A DNA stretch of 56,310 nt from Phycisphaerales bacterium (GCA_022072615.1 JAJVHS010000074.1:1-56310), one strand, 5' to 3'; counted from the stretch's first letter, positions 34,147 to 47,182 are shown. The notes: generated by a model not told the origin, from the letters alone. A program made the numbers and translations.

Positions 34147-34500
34147 TTACTGCCCCGCCGCCTTCCACAGACCAAAGGCGTTGCCCTCGGGATCCTGGAG
34201 CCACGCGAAGTGGCCCATGCCGGGCACCTCGGTCGCGGGGACGCACAGCTTGGCGCCAAGCCCCATCGCGTTCTTGATGTACGCCTCGAGATCGTCCACC
34301 TGCATGTACACCACGCAGTAGTTGTGCGGCTCGTGACCGAGCTGGTTGATGTGGCCCATGATGCCCTGGGTCGAGCCCGTGTCGATCATCCTCGCCGGGC
34401 CGTACTCCGACGTATTCCAGCCGAACAGCTTGCCGTAGAACCCGGCCAGCTTGGTCGCATCCCGAGCACCGATCTCAAAGTGAACTACCGGAGCACCCAT
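34147..34500 (-). CDS. VOC (glyoxalase/bleomycin-resistance fold) protein
   Basis: This 117-residue protein has the paired beta-alpha-beta modules of the vicinal-oxygen-chelate fold: VVHFEIGARDATKLAGFYGK near the start and GHFAWLQDPEGNAFGLWK at the end, where the DPEGN loop is characteristic. Possible metal ligands are His7 and a Glu or His in the second module. It resembles the small single-domain VOC proteins often annotated as YecM- or CFP30-like rather than glyoxalase I itself, and the substrate is unknown. GGGAGG precedes the ATG. Confidence 0.85.
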   Translation of the reverse strand: MGAPVVHFEIGARDATKLAGFYGKLFGWNTSEYGPARMIDTGSTQGIMGHINQLGHEPHNYCVVYMQVDDLEAYIKNAMGLGAKLCVPATEVPGMGHFAWLQDPEGNAFGLWKAAGQ

Positions 34501-34620
34501 CGCGCGCCTCCCTTCACGTTCTTCCCCGGACGCACCCTACTGATGATTCGGCGCCGCGTCAACGAGAAACCCGTTCAAAAACCGACCATGTACCCCGATA
34601 CGCGGCTATGTCGTGTCATC

Positions 34621-34638
34621 CGCTTATCCGGATATGCG
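34621..34638. promoter_or_regulatory. Operator-like palindrome upstream of metH
   Basis: The 18-base sequence CGCTTATCCGGATATGCG is palindromic except for one mismatched pair, with a perfect ten-base core TATCCGGATA. It lies about 50 bases before the metH start, where a promoter would be expected. It may be a site for a methionine-cycle regulator such as an ArsR-type SahR; no such regulator gene is in the window. Confidence 0.5.
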
Positions 34639-34686
34639 AATCAAGCGGTTCTGCGGGCCTAGAGTTCCCGACCTCAAGGAGCCACG

Positions 34687-38280
<3,594 letters not shown>

Positions 38281-38333
38281 CGCGGCCGAAATCGCCTTTT
38301 CGATCCGCCCACCCGCCGGTATAGTCCGGCCGC

Positions 38334-38891
38334 ATGTCCAAGCGATCGCTCAGAACCGCCGCGAATCTGTGGTCCCGCAAGCTGCACCGCTGGGCGACTG
38401 TCGCCACCGCGGTTCCGCTGCTGGTCGTGATCGTCTCGGGCATCCTGCTCCAGCTCAAGAAGGAGATCACGTGGGTGCAGCCGCCCACGCCCCAGGGCGC
38501 TCCCGGCGACCCGGCGGTCTGCATGACGCACCTGCTGGCGATGGCGCGTTCAGTCGACCATGCCGGCGTCGATTCCTGGAGCGACGTCACGCGGGTTGAC
38601 CTCCACGTCGACAGGCGCGTGGTCAAGGTCATGTCCAGGTCGGGCTGGGAGATCCAGGTGTGCGCGGTGACCGGGACACTCCTGGGGTCGGCGATCCGCC
38701 GCAGCGATCTGATCGAAGCCCTCCACGACGGGTCGTGGTTCGGCTCCGTTGCCAAGCTCGGCATCTTCCTCCCCAGCGCGGTCCTCGTGCTCGTGCTCTG
38801 GCTCACCGGCGTGTGGCTGTGGTTCCTCCCGCACGTCAACCGCTGGATCGCCGTTCGCCGCGACGCGCTCGCCAGGTCGCCGCGATCTTAG
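38334..38891 (+). CDS. PepSY-associated membrane protein
   Basis: This 185-residue protein has an N-terminal RKLHRWATVATAVPLLVVIV segment and ends with FLPSAVLVLVLWLTGVWLWF, the two membrane segments seen in PepSY-TM family proteins, with a periplasmic PepSY-like domain between (about residues 50-140). The family is often linked to iron uptake or reductase functions, but no partner is nearby. A -10-like TATAGT lies shortly upstream of the ATG. It is convergent with the next gene: their stop codons overlap by three bases (38888-38891). Confidence 0.75.
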   Translation: MSKRSLRTAANLWSRKLHRWATVATAVPLLVVIVSGILLQLKKEITWVQPPTPQGAPGDPAVCMTHLLAMARSVDHAGVDSWSDVTRVDLHVDRRVVKVMSRSGWEIQVCAVTGTLLGSAIRRSDLIEALHDGSWFGSVAKLGIFLPSAVLVLVLWLTGVWLWFLPHVNRWIAVRRDALARSPRS

Positions 38892-40300
38892 AGAACGGGG
38901 CTCAGCGTCCGGGCAAGCCGCCTCACGAAGCGCTTCGGGAAGCTGACCTTCGCGATCGACGCCGCCGTTACCGGCGAGGCGTGGCCGAAATCGTGGTCGA
39001 GCATCTTCGCCACCGATGCCGCGAACTCCGCGTCCGCCACCACCGCGGTCACCTCGAAATTGATCCGCATCGAACGGTTGTCCAGGTTCGCCGTCCCGAT
39101 CGCCGCCACGTCGTCGGCGAGCAGCACCTTCTGGTGCAGGAACCCCGCCCGGTACAGCCACACGTGGATCCCCGCGTCCATCAGCTCGCGGAAGTACGAC
39201 CTTACCGCGACATCCGCCAGCACGCTGTCGGACTTGTGCGGCACGAGGATCCGGACGTTCACGCCGCGCATCGCCGCCAGCTGCAGCGTGTTGAGCACGA
39301 ACTCGTCGGGGACGAAGTAAGGCGTCGCGATCCACAGCCGCTTCTTGGCCCCGCCGATCAGGTGCCCGAACAGCAGCGTCCCCGTTTCCAGCTTGTCCGC
39401 GGGGCCCGAGGGGTACATCAGCACGTGCGGGCCGCTGTCCCGCGGCGGCTGCTCGATCCACTCGAGCTCGTCCGGGATATTCCGCTGCGCCCAGTACCAG
39501 TCCTCCAGGAACACCATCTGGAGACACTGGACCGCCGGGCCTTCGAGCCGGACGTGCGAGTCGCGCCACGGCCCGACTTCCTGGTCCCGGCCGCGGTACT
39601 CGTCGCCGACGTTGATCCCCCCGACCAGCCCGAGCTTCCCGTCGACCACCACGATCTTGCGGTGGTTGCGGAAGTTCAGCCGCAGCAGCCGCCGACGCCG
39701 CCGGCTCGTCGTCCGGAACCCGCTGCACCGGCAGCCCGCCGCCTCCAGCGCCTGCAGGTACGCCATGCTCAAAGACATGGACCCGATCTCGTCGTACATG
39801 AAGTACACCGCGACCCCGCGCTCGCGGGCGGCGATCAGCCGCGCCTGCAGCTCCCTGCCCGTCGCGTCCTCGCGGTAGATGTAGAAGAACAGCAGCACGT
39901 ACTTCTCGGCCGCGTCGATCTGCCGGAACATCTCCTCGTACATCTGGTCGCCGTTGACCAGCAGCCGCACCGAGTTGCCGCCCGTGAACGGCAGCCCGCA
40001 CAGCCTCGAGAGCGCCACCAGGTGGTCGGGTTCGGGCACGCAGACCGCGTGTTCGACGGCGGACATGAGCTTCGACATGCTCTGGTCCAGCGGCCGCAGC
40101 CCCCGGCGGCGGGCCCGGACATACCCCCGGAAACGCCGCTCGCCGAACACCAGGTACAGCGGCAGCACGACCGGCGGGAAGATCACCAGCGCCAGCGACC
40201 AGGCGGTGATCCCCTGCGGCGTACGCCCGCTCATGATGACGTCCACGGCCGCGATGATGCCAAGAATCCAAATCGCCGCGATGGCAATCACATAAATCAA
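38888..40300 (-). CDS. cls: Cardiolipin synthase-like phospholipase D-family protein
   Basis: This protein of about 470 residues makes cardiolipin by phosphatidyl transfer. Two N-terminal membrane segments (LIYVIAIAAIWILGIIAAVD and ITAWSLALVIFPPVVLPLYL) are followed by two phospholipase D domains with HxK motifs: NHRKIVVVDG and LHQKVLLADD, the latter continuing as AIGTANLDNRS. No ATG lies near the first membrane segment, so a TTG at 40300, with GGGAGA upstream, or a GTG at 40291 is the probable start; the frame runs open to 40666 with unrelated sequence. The catalytic His, Lys and Asn residues are conserved in both domains. Confidence 0.9.
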   Translation of the reverse strand: MIYVIAIAAIWILGIIAAVDVIMSGRTPQGITAWSLALVIFPPVVLPLYLVFGERRFRGYVRARRRGLRPLDQSMSKLMSAVEHAVCVPEPDHLVALSRLCGLPFTGGNSVRLLVNGDQMYEEMFRQIDAAEKYVLLFFYIYREDATGRELQARLIAARERGVAVYFMYDEIGSMSLSMAYLQALEAAGCRCSGFRTTSRRRRRLLRLNFRNHRKIVVVDGKLGLVGGINVGDEYRGRDQEVGPWRDSHVRLEGPAVQCLQMVFLEDWYWAQRNIPDELEWIEQPPRDSGPHVLMYPSGPADKLETGTLLFGHLIGGAKKRLWIATPYFVPDEFVLNTLQLAAMRGVNVRILVPHKSDSVLADVAVRSYFRELMDAGIHVWLYRAGFLHQKVLLADDVAAIGTANLDNRSMRINFEVTAVVADAEFAASVAKMLDHDFGHASPVTAASIAKVSFPKRFVRRLARTLSPVL

Positions 40301-40466
40301 CCCGGAGTCTCCCGATTCTCGCCGAGTCCGATGGTACGTCCCGTGCGGGCCGTCCCCCTGCCAGCGTCGGGAACTCCAACGCTGATCGGGGATTTCGGGA
40401 CATGCGACTCCAGCCACGTGGTACACTGCCTGCGCCCGCCGATTCCGGCGCCTGAGGAGTCTCTCC

Positions 40467-43316
40467 ATGACGCGCAGCTGGTTGACCGTGGTCGCCGTTT
40501 CCATCCTCGCCGTCCTCGCGGCCGTCGCCCGCGGCCAGCAGCTCCCCTCCGATCCCGCCGTCGTCTCCGGCCGGCTCGACAACGGCCTGCGGTACATGAT
40601 CAAGCCCCACGCCACGCCCCCGGGCCGAGCCGAGGTGTGGATCCACATGCACACCGGGTCGCTCAACGAGACCGATCGCCAGCGGGGCCTGGCGCACTAC
40701 CTCGAGCACATGGCCTTCAACGGGTCGGCCAACTTCGCGCCCGGCACCCTCGTGCCGCTGTTCCAGTCGCTGGGCATGACCTTCGGCCGCGACCAGAACG
40801 CCTTCACCAGCTTCGACCAGACGACCTACCAGCTCTCGCTCCCCGACACCAAGCCCGCCACCCTCGCCAAGGGATTCACCTTCTTCGCCGATGTCGTCGG
40901 CCGCCTCTCGCTGCTCCCGGCCGAGATCGACGACGAGCGCGGCATCATCCAGGAGGAACGCCGCCGCGGGCTCTCCGGCCGCCAGCGCGTGAGCTTCTAC
41001 GTGCTCGAGCGCATGGCCCCCGGCTCGCTCTTCGGCGAGCGCATCACCATCGGCACCGAGGAGACCATCAACAGCGTCAACCAGGACGATTTCAAGGACT
41101 ACTACGACCGCTGGTACGGCGCCTCCAACGCCACGCTCATGGTCGTCGCCGACGCCGACCCTCAGCAGATCCTCGCCCAGGTCAAGGAAGCCTTCGGGTC
41201 GCTGCCCGCCAAGCCCCGGCCCGAGCCGCAGGACATCAACGTCCGTGCGTACGACAAGAGCTTCGCCATCGTCGCCAGCGATCCCGAGATCCGCTCCGAG
41301 GACATCCGCATCATGCGGCTCGAGCCCGCTCGTCCGCCCGTTACCTCGGTCGCGGGCATGCGCGACGAACTCGTCGCCAGCCTCGGGCGCATGGCCATGA
41401 ACCGCCGCTTCCGCGACAAGACCTCCGCCGGCGGCACCGCCTACCTGAACGCGGGCGTCTCCCTGGGCAACGACTCCGGCGCCATCTACACCGCCGAGCT
41501 GTCCGCCTCCGCCAGCCCGGGCAAGTGGAAGCAGGCGCTCGACCAGGTCGCGCTCGAGCTCCAGCGGGCACGCACATTCGGCTTCTCCTCGCGCGAGCTC
41601 GATAACGCGCGCCGCGAGCTGATCTCCGGCGCCGAACGAGCCGTCGAGACCGAGGCCACGACCCAATCCCGGGCCATCATCAGCGGCATGAACGCCGCCA
41701 TCTCCGACGGCGAGCCCTACATGTCCCCGACCCAGCGGCTGGACCTGCTCAACCAGCTCCTTCCCGACATCAACGCCGACGAAGTGTCCCGTCGCTTCGC
41801 GCAGGAGTTCGATCCCAAGGCCGTCGCCTTCGTCGCGACACTCCCCGCCGGCGCCGATATCCCGACCGAAGCCCAGCTCGTTGAACTGGGCACCAAAGCG
41901 CTCGCGGTCACGCCCTCGGAGGAATCCGAGGCCATCCACGCGACCACGCTGATGGCCGCCAAGCCCACGCCGGGCACGGTCGCGCAGGAACAGACGCACG
42001 ACGCCAGCCAGGTCTGGTCCGCCTGGCTCTCCAACAACGTCCGGGTGCACCACCGGTTCATGGACCAGCGCAAGAACCAGGTCTCCGTCACCATCGACCT
42101 CATCGGCGGCGAGATGCTCGAGAGCGCCGACAACCGCGGCATCACCTCCGCCGCGACGGTCGCGTGGTCGTCGCCCGCCACCAGGTCCCTCTCCTCGAGC
42201 GACATCCGGTCCATCATGACCGGCAAGAAGGTCAACGTCGGCGGCGGCGGATTCGGCGGCCGCGGAGGCGGTCGACGCGGCGGTGGGGGAGGCGGCAGCG
42301 CCGATTCCATCTCCCTCTCGATCTCGGGCAGCCCCGACGAACTCGAGACCGGATTCCAGCTCGCCTACCTCCTCCTCACCGAGCCCAAGATCGAGTCCGC
42401 CGCGTTCGATCAGTTCAAGACCCGCACCCTCACGCGTCTCGAGGAATCGCTGAACAACCCGCTCGCCTTCGGCATGCGGGCCGCCAGCGGCTTCCTCTAC
42501 CCCGAGGATCAGGTTCGCCTCCAGCCCGTGACCGCCGACCAGGTCAACCGCCTCTCCATCGATGCCGCGCAGGCGTGGCTCGATTCTCTCATCCGGACCT
42601 CTCCCATCGAGGTCGTCATCGTCGGCGACATCCAGCGCGACAAGGCGGTGGAACTCGTCAACGCGTACCTGGGGGCACTCCCTTCGCGCGACCGCGTCTC
42701 GGCCGAGACCTACAAGCAGCTCCGTTCGATCCAGCGGCCCTCCGGCCCGCGCGTCCTCGACACCACGCTCGCGACGCCGACGCAGCAGGCGTTCGTCATG
42801 TCGGGTTTCTACGGCGCCGACCGCTCCGACGTCGCCGAAACCAGAGCCATGGCCTACGCCGCGAGCATCCTCTCCAGCCGCATGATCAAGCAGGTCCGCG
42901 AAGAGGCGCAGCTCGTCTACAGCATCGGCGCCGGCTCAAGACCCGGCAGCACCTACCCCGGCTTCGGCGCGTTCAACGCGGCGGCCCCCACCGAGCCCGC
43001 GCAGGTCGACGCTCTGGTGCAGAAGCCCGCCGCCATTTACGCCGAGTTCGCCGCCAGCGGGCCCACCGACGAGGAACTGCAGGTGGCCCGCCGCCAGATG
43101 GCCAACACCCTCGAGGAAGAGATGCGTGACCCGTCCTACTGGTCGCGTCGCCTCCAGCAGATCACCTTCTTCGGAGGATCGCTCGACGACATCATCAACG
43201 AGCAGTCGGCATCCCAGGCCGTGACCGCCGACCAGATCAAGTCCGTGTTCGCTAAGTACGCGGTGCCCGCGAACTCGCTCACGGTCATCGTGCGTCCGGT
43301 CCCGCCCGCGGGTTGA
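40467..43316 (+). CDS. Secreted M16-family zinc peptidase
   Basis: This 949-residue protein is a two-part insulinase-type peptidase. The signal peptide (VVAVSILAVLAAVARG) implies export. The inverted zinc motif HxxEH is at residues 77-81 (HYLEH), followed by the expected downstream Glu near 157 (ERGIIQEERRR region). The first two M16 modules cover about 30-470 and the second, inactive pair covers about 500-949 with KQVREEAQLVYSIGAGSRPG near residue 810. Between them is a Gly-rich insertion near residues 590-612. GAGGAG precedes the ATG. It probably degrades peptides in the periplasm or outside the cell. Confidence 0.92.
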   Translation: MTRSWLTVVAVSILAVLAAVARGQQLPSDPAVVSGRLDNGLRYMIKPHATPPGRAEVWIHMHTGSLNETDRQRGLAHYLEHMAFNGSANFAPGTLVPLFQSLGMTFGRDQNAFTSFDQTTYQLSLPDTKPATLAKGFTFFADVVGRLSLLPAEIDDERGIIQEERRRGLSGRQRVSFYVLERMAPGSLFGERITIGTEETINSVNQDDFKDYYDRWYGASNATLMVVADADPQQILAQVKEAFGSLPAKPRPEPQDINVRAYDKSFAIVASDPEIRSEDIRIMRLEPARPPVTSVAGMRDELVASLGRMAMNRRFRDKTSAGGTAYLNAGVSLGNDSGAIYTAELSASASPGKWKQALDQVALELQRARTFGFSSRELDNARRELISGAERAVETEATTQSRAIISGMNAAISDGEPYMSPTQRLDLLNQLLPDINADEVSRRFAQEFDPKAVAFVATLPAGADIPTEAQLVELGTKALAVTPSEESEAIHATTLMAAKPTPGTVAQEQTHDASQVWSAWLSNNVRVHHRFMDQRKNQVSVTIDLIGGEMLESADNRGITSAATVAWSSPATRSLSSSDIRSIMTGKKVNVGGGGFGGRGGGRRGGGGGGSADSISLSISGSPDELETGFQLAYLLLTEPKIESAAFDQFKTRTLTRLEESLNNPLAFGMRAASGFLYPEDQVRLQPVTADQVNRLSIDAAQAWLDSLIRTSPIEVVIVGDIQRDKAVELVNAYLGALPSRDRVSAETYKQLRSIQRPSGPRVLDTTLATPTQQAFVMSGFYGADRSDVAETRAMAYAASILSSRMIKQVREEAQLVYSIGAGSRPGSTYPGFGAFNAAAPTEPAQVDALVQKPAAIYAEFAASGPTDEELQVARRQMANTLEEEMRDPSYWSRRLQQITFFGGSLDDIINEQSASQAVTADQIKSVFAKYAVPANSLTVIVRPVPPAG

Positions 43317-43353
43317 GCGCTGACCGGCGATCGCGCGGACGGGCTCCCTCGCG

Positions 43354-43385
43354 ACTGACCTCATCGACCTGGCGATGAGGTCAGT
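43354..43385. terminator. Bidirectional hairpin between M16 gene and pilus-type ATPase gene
   Basis: ACTGACCTCATCG and CGATGAGGTCAGT form a perfect 13-pair stem with a six-base loop. It lies midway in the 90-base gap between two convergent genes and has no T-tract, so it is a candidate terminator for both. Confidence 0.6.
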
Positions 43386-43406
43386 GCGGTCAAGCGCCGG
43401 CCCCGC

Positions 43407-45131
43407 TCACTGCATCCCGGCGACGTGATCGACCTCATCGAGGGTCGTCACGCCTTCGGCGACCAGCCGCCAGCCGAACTGCACCAGCGTCGTGAAGTGG
43501 CCCTGCTCGATCACCTTCTTCATCGCCTGGATCGTCGGCTCGCGGAGCACGACGTCGCGCAGGTCATCGTTGAAGTCGAGCATCTCGAAGATCGCCCGAC
43601 GGCCCCGGTACCCCGTCCGCAGGCACCGCGGGCACCCCGTCGCCGTGTAGATCCGCGTCTTGCCCCCCAGGAACCGGCCCAGCCGCGTCGATTGCCCCGG
43701 CGTCACCGGCACCTCGCGGCGGCACGTCTCGCACAGCACGCGCACCAGCCGCTGCGCGAGCACAAGGTCCAGCGAATTCGCCACCAGGTACGACTCGACC
43801 TTCAGCTCCAGCAGACGGAACACCGCCGCGATCGTGTCCTTGGCGTGGATGCTCGAGAACACCACGTGCCCCGTCATCGCCGCCTGCATCGCCGTCCGAG
43901 CCGTTTCCTCGTCGCGGATCTCGCCCACCAGGATCACGTCCGGGTCCTGCCGCAGCACCGAGCGCAGCAGGTTCCCGAAGCTGTTGCCCTTGTTCTCATC
44001 GATGGGGATCTGCGTCACCATGTCGAGCTGGTATTCGACCGGGTCCTCGATCGTCACCACGTTGCGCGAGTGACGGTCGATCTCGCGGATGCACGTGTAG
44101 AGCGACGTCGTCTTGCCCGACCCCGTCGGCCCGCACACCAGCAGCAGCCCGTGGTCCTGTTCGCAGATGCGCCGCACGCGGTCCACCATGTAGCCGACCA
44201 GGCCGAGCTCCGCGATGTTCCGCGGCAGCCCGCGCGTGTCCAGCACCCGCAGCACCAGTTTCTGGCCGTACACCGACGGCGTGAAGCTCACGCGGTAATC
44301 CACCCGGCGATCGGGGAAACGGCACGAGAAGTGGCCCTCCTGCACCGCGTCCCGGGCCGCCAGCTTGATCTGCGACCCCGTCTTGATGATCCCGTACACC
44401 AGCTCGCTGACGCGCGAGGGCAGGTCTACCGCGGAGATCATCTGCCCGTCCACCCGGATCCGCACCTGCGTCCGGTCGCCCTTGGGCTCCATGTGGATGT
44501 CCGTCGCCCGCGACTTGGACGCCAGCCGTAGCAGCATCCGCAGACCCGTCGATCCCGGGCTGTCGCCCACCAGCGCGTGCGACGGCTTGCCCGTCGCGTC
44601 GATCAGCGTGACCGCCTCGCGCTCGGCGTCCTTGGGCGGGAGGATGTCGAGCATGTCGTCGAGCCGCTCGATCCACTCGCCCGAATCCGCCGCGGCCTGG
44701 CCGCGCCTGGGCACCTCGTCGAACTGGTCAAACGCCGGCGGCTCGGGAACCGGCCCCCTGGCCTCGCTCGCCTCATCCACGAGCTCAAGGTCCGGCCCCG
44801 CCTCTTCCGGCTGCCACGCGGGCGCCTCCGGCGCCGGAGACTCCGGCTCGGATACCAGGAACTCGTGCGAACCGACTTTCAGCACGTCGCCCGATCGCAG
44901 CGGCGACTTGTCCACCTTCAGGTTGTTCACCCGCGTCCCGTTGCGAGATTGCAGGTCGCGCACCACAAGCCCGCCGCGCCCGTCGGGCTCGATGATGCAG
45001 TGGTTGCGGCTGGCCTTCTCATCGCGGAGGCACACCGCGTTCTCCGGGCCGCGACCGATCGTCACCGCACGGCCGCCGAGCGTCGCGTCCGGTGCGTTCC
45101 CGCGGATCGTCTTGAGAATCAACTCGGGCAT
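43407..45131 (-). CDS. FHA-domain fused GspE/PilB-family ATPase
   Basis: This 574-residue protein is a type II secretion or type IV pilus assembly ATPase with an N-terminal forkhead-associated domain. The FHA part (about 1-90) has VTIGRGPENAVCLRDEKASR followed by NH and later RNGTRVNNL. A Pro/Glu linker follows. The ATPase part has Walker A CGPTGSGKTTSL near residue 340, the Asp box VVTIEDPVEYQLD, Walker B DVILVGEIRDEETA and the His box HVVFSSIHAKDT. The zinc-binding region has CETC and CPRC. The start at 45131 begins at the FHA domain. FHA domains bind phosphothreonine, so the motor may be controlled by a Ser/Thr kinase; that link is inference. Confidence 0.9.
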   Translation of the reverse strand: MPELILKTIRGNAPDATLGGRAVTIGRGPENAVCLRDEKASRNHCIIEPDGRGGLVVRDLQSRNGTRVNNLKVDKSPLRSGDVLKVGSHEFLVSEPESPAPEAPAWQPEEAGPDLELVDEASEARGPVPEPPAFDQFDEVPRRGQAAADSGEWIERLDDMLDILPPKDAEREAVTLIDATGKPSHALVGDSPGSTGLRMLLRLASKSRATDIHMEPKGDRTQVRIRVDGQMISAVDLPSRVSELVYGIIKTGSQIKLAARDAVQEGHFSCRFPDRRVDYRVSFTPSVYGQKLVLRVLDTRGLPRNIAELGLVGYMVDRVRRICEQDHGLLLVCGPTGSGKTTSLYTCIREIDRHSRNVVTIEDPVEYQLDMVTQIPIDENKGNSFGNLLRSVLRQDPDVILVGEIRDEETARTAMQAAMTGHVVFSSIHAKDTIAAVFRLLELKVESYLVANSLDLVLAQRLVRVLCETCRREVPVTPGQSTRLGRFLGGKTRIYTATGCPRCLRTGYRGRRAIFEMLDFNDDLRDVVLREPTIQAMKKVIEQGHFTTLVQFGWRLVAEGVTTLDEVDHVAGMQ

Positions 45132-45338
45132 CAACACTCCACCCCGTTCGCGGACGCAACGCCAGAAGACCCGGTCCCCGGGATCAAGCATACCGGGACC
45201 GGGCCCGCAAGTTTCGGCCTCACGCCTGCCACGACCGCCGGGCACGGCCCGCCGCCCGGTGCCCGTATGATCCCCGCCCCGCCCGGCGCTGGGTGGCGGC
45301 CTTCCGCCCAGGGCGCCGAGCGATCACCGGAACACCCC

Positions 45339-46748
45339 ATGATCGACCTACGCCAGCTCCGCGAAAACCCCGCTCGCTTCGCCCTCGGCGCCAAAGCCAA
45401 GGGCATCCCCGTCGATATCGACCGCCTCGTCGCACTCGACTCCCAGCGGCGCCAGTTCCAGACCGACCAGGAGCGCCTGAGAGCCGAGCAGAACCGCCTC
45501 GCCAAGGAGATCGGCCCGCAGATCGGCAAGCTCAAGGGACAGCTCAAGGGCAAGTCCGGCGCCGACGCCGCCGACCTCGAATCCCAGATCAACGAACTGA
45601 GCGCCAAGCCCACCGCCCTCAAGTCCGCCATCGCCGAACTCGACGCCCGGCTCGCGGAGATCGAACCCGAGTTCAACTCCATCCTCCTCCAGGTCCCCCT
45701 GCCGCCCGATGACGATGTCCCGCCGGGCACCTCCGCCAGCGACAACGTCGAGCTCAAGCGCTGGAACCCGCCCGGGTTCGACACGGCCAGGTCGTTCCAG
45801 GAGAACCGCGGCTTCAAGCCAAAGACGCACCTCGAGCTCGTCCGAGACCTGGGCCTGGCCGACTTCGAGCGCGGCGTCAAGATCGCCGGCGCACGCTCCT
45901 ACATCCTCACCGGCGACGGCATGCGCCTGCACCAGGCGGTCCTGCGCTTCGCCGTCGATTTCATGACCCAGTCCAACGGCTTCAAGGCCATGTCCGTCCC
46001 CGTGGTCGTCCGCGAAGAGGCGATGGTCGGTACCGGCTTCTTCCCCGCCGGACGCGAGCAGGCGTACCACATCGAGGAATCCAAGCGCGGCGGCGGCTAC
46101 GACCTCTTCCTCACCGGCACCGGCGAGGTCGGCCTCATGGGCATCCACCAGAGCGAGATCCTCGACGAAGCCGTCCTCCCGCTCAAGTACGTCACCGTCA
46201 GCACCTGCTTCCGCCGCGAAGCGGGCGCCGCCGGCAAGGACACCGCCGGCCTCTACCGCATCCACCAGTTCGACAAGGTCGAGCAGGTCGTGATCTGCAA
46301 GGCCGATACCGCCGAATCACGCCAATGGCACGCGACCATGATCGGCTTCGTCGAGACGCTCCTCCAGAAGCTGCTCATCCCGTACCGGCTGCTCCAGTGC
46401 TGCACGGCCGACCTGGGCCCCAAGAACGCCTCCATGATCGACATCGAGTCGTGGATGCCCGGCCGCGGTGAGCTCGGCCCCGACAAGTCGCCCAAGGGTG
46501 AATACGGCGAGACGCATTCCGCCTCGCGCCTCTACGACTTCCAGTGCCGCCGGCTCAACATGCGCTACCGCCCGGGCGGAGAGGGCGGCAAGGGCGACAC
46601 CGTCTTCTGCCACTCGCTCAACAACACCGTCCTCGCAAGCCCGCGGTTCCTCATCCCGCTGCTCGAAAACCACCAGAACGCCGACGGCACCGTCAACATC
46701 CCCGAAGCCCTGCGCCCCTACATGGGCGGGCAGTCCAGGATCGGCTGA
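45339..46748 (+). CDS. serS: Seryl-tRNA synthetase
   Basis: This 469-residue class II enzyme charges tRNA-Ser. The N-terminal coiled-coil arm (about 1-120) begins MIDLRQLRENPARF, matching the usual start. The catalytic domain has motif 2 in TCFRREAGAAGKDTAGLYRI and motif 3 near the C-terminus in the region reading LNNTVLASPRFLIPLLENHQ, ending GGQSRIG. Its length is slightly above the usual 420-430, with the extra residues in the helical arm and the mid-domain. The ATG at 45339 is chosen by homology; the same frame is open far upstream. The gene is divergent from the pilus-type ATPase. Confidence 0.97.
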   Translation: MIDLRQLRENPARFALGAKAKGIPVDIDRLVALDSQRRQFQTDQERLRAEQNRLAKEIGPQIGKLKGQLKGKSGADAADLESQINELSAKPTALKSAIAELDARLAEIEPEFNSILLQVPLPPDDDVPPGTSASDNVELKRWNPPGFDTARSFQENRGFKPKTHLELVRDLGLADFERGVKIAGARSYILTGDGMRLHQAVLRFAVDFMTQSNGFKAMSVPVVVREEAMVGTGFFPAGREQAYHIEESKRGGGYDLFLTGTGEVGLMGIHQSEILDEAVLPLKYVTVSTCFRREAGAAGKDTAGLYRIHQFDKVEQVVICKADTAESRQWHATMIGFVETLLQKLLIPYRLLQCCTADLGPKNASMIDIESWMPGRGELGPDKSPKGEYGETHSASRLYDFQCRRLNMRYRPGGEGGKGDTVFCHSLNNTVLASPRFLIPLLENHQNADGTVNIPEALRPYMGGQSRIG

Positions 46749-46834
46749 CTCCCGACGGCGGTCCGCCGCGCGCCACGGTGCCAACCGGCGGTGGGCAACT
46801 CCGTCGTTCGGCCGTGAGCCAAGTGACCACGCCG

Positions 46835-47182
46835 TTACTTCGCCGTCTCAAGGTCGAAGACCAGCTCCATCGCCGTCCACCACTCCCCCGTCTCCGGCCT
46901 TGCTTCCGCCACCCGCTGCTGGAACCCGCGCATGAACTGGTCCCACTCGCGCACGCGCGGGTGCTGGGCGTACTTCTGATAGTCCCGAGCCGGGTCAAAC
47001 CCGTCCGGCGCCTCGTAATACATGAACAGGTGCGTGCCCATCAGGAAGATCCGCATGTTGCGGATCCCGAGCTCGCGGAGCCCGTTCAGCACCTCCGGCC
47101 ACACGCGCGTGTGCCATTCCTTGTACTCGGCGATGAGTTTCGGATCGTTCTTGAGATCAAGAGCCTGCGCGAAGCACTTCAT
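46835..47182 (-). CDS. rhaM: L-rhamnose mutarotase (RhaM/DUF718)
   Basis: This 115-residue protein matches L-rhamnose mutarotase, which interconverts the anomers of L-rhamnose before catabolism. The family pattern is seen in the N-terminal MKCFAQALDLKNDPKLIAEY, the HTRVWPEVLNGLRELGIRNM stretch, LFMYYEAP in the middle and WWTAMELVFDLE at the end. No rhamnose isomerase or kinase gene lies nearby, so the pathway genes must be elsewhere or the protein acts on a different sugar. It converges with serS across an 86-base gap without a clear terminator. Confidence 0.9.
   Translation of the reverse strand: MKCFAQALDLKNDPKLIAEYKEWHTRVWPEVLNGLRELGIRNMRIFLMGTHLFMYYEAPDGFDPARDYQKYAQHPRVREWDQFMRGFQQRVAEARPETGEWWTAMELVFDLETAK

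Noticed and set aside
34501..34686. Riboswitch (SAM, SAH or cobalamin) upstream of metH
   Set aside because: No B12-box or SAM/SAH aptamer core was recognised; only the DNA palindrome stands out.
38660..41605. 981-residue plus-strand frame spanning the cardiolipin synthase and M16 genes
   Set aside because: It crosses two confidently assigned genes and has Arg/Pro/His-rich content without domains.
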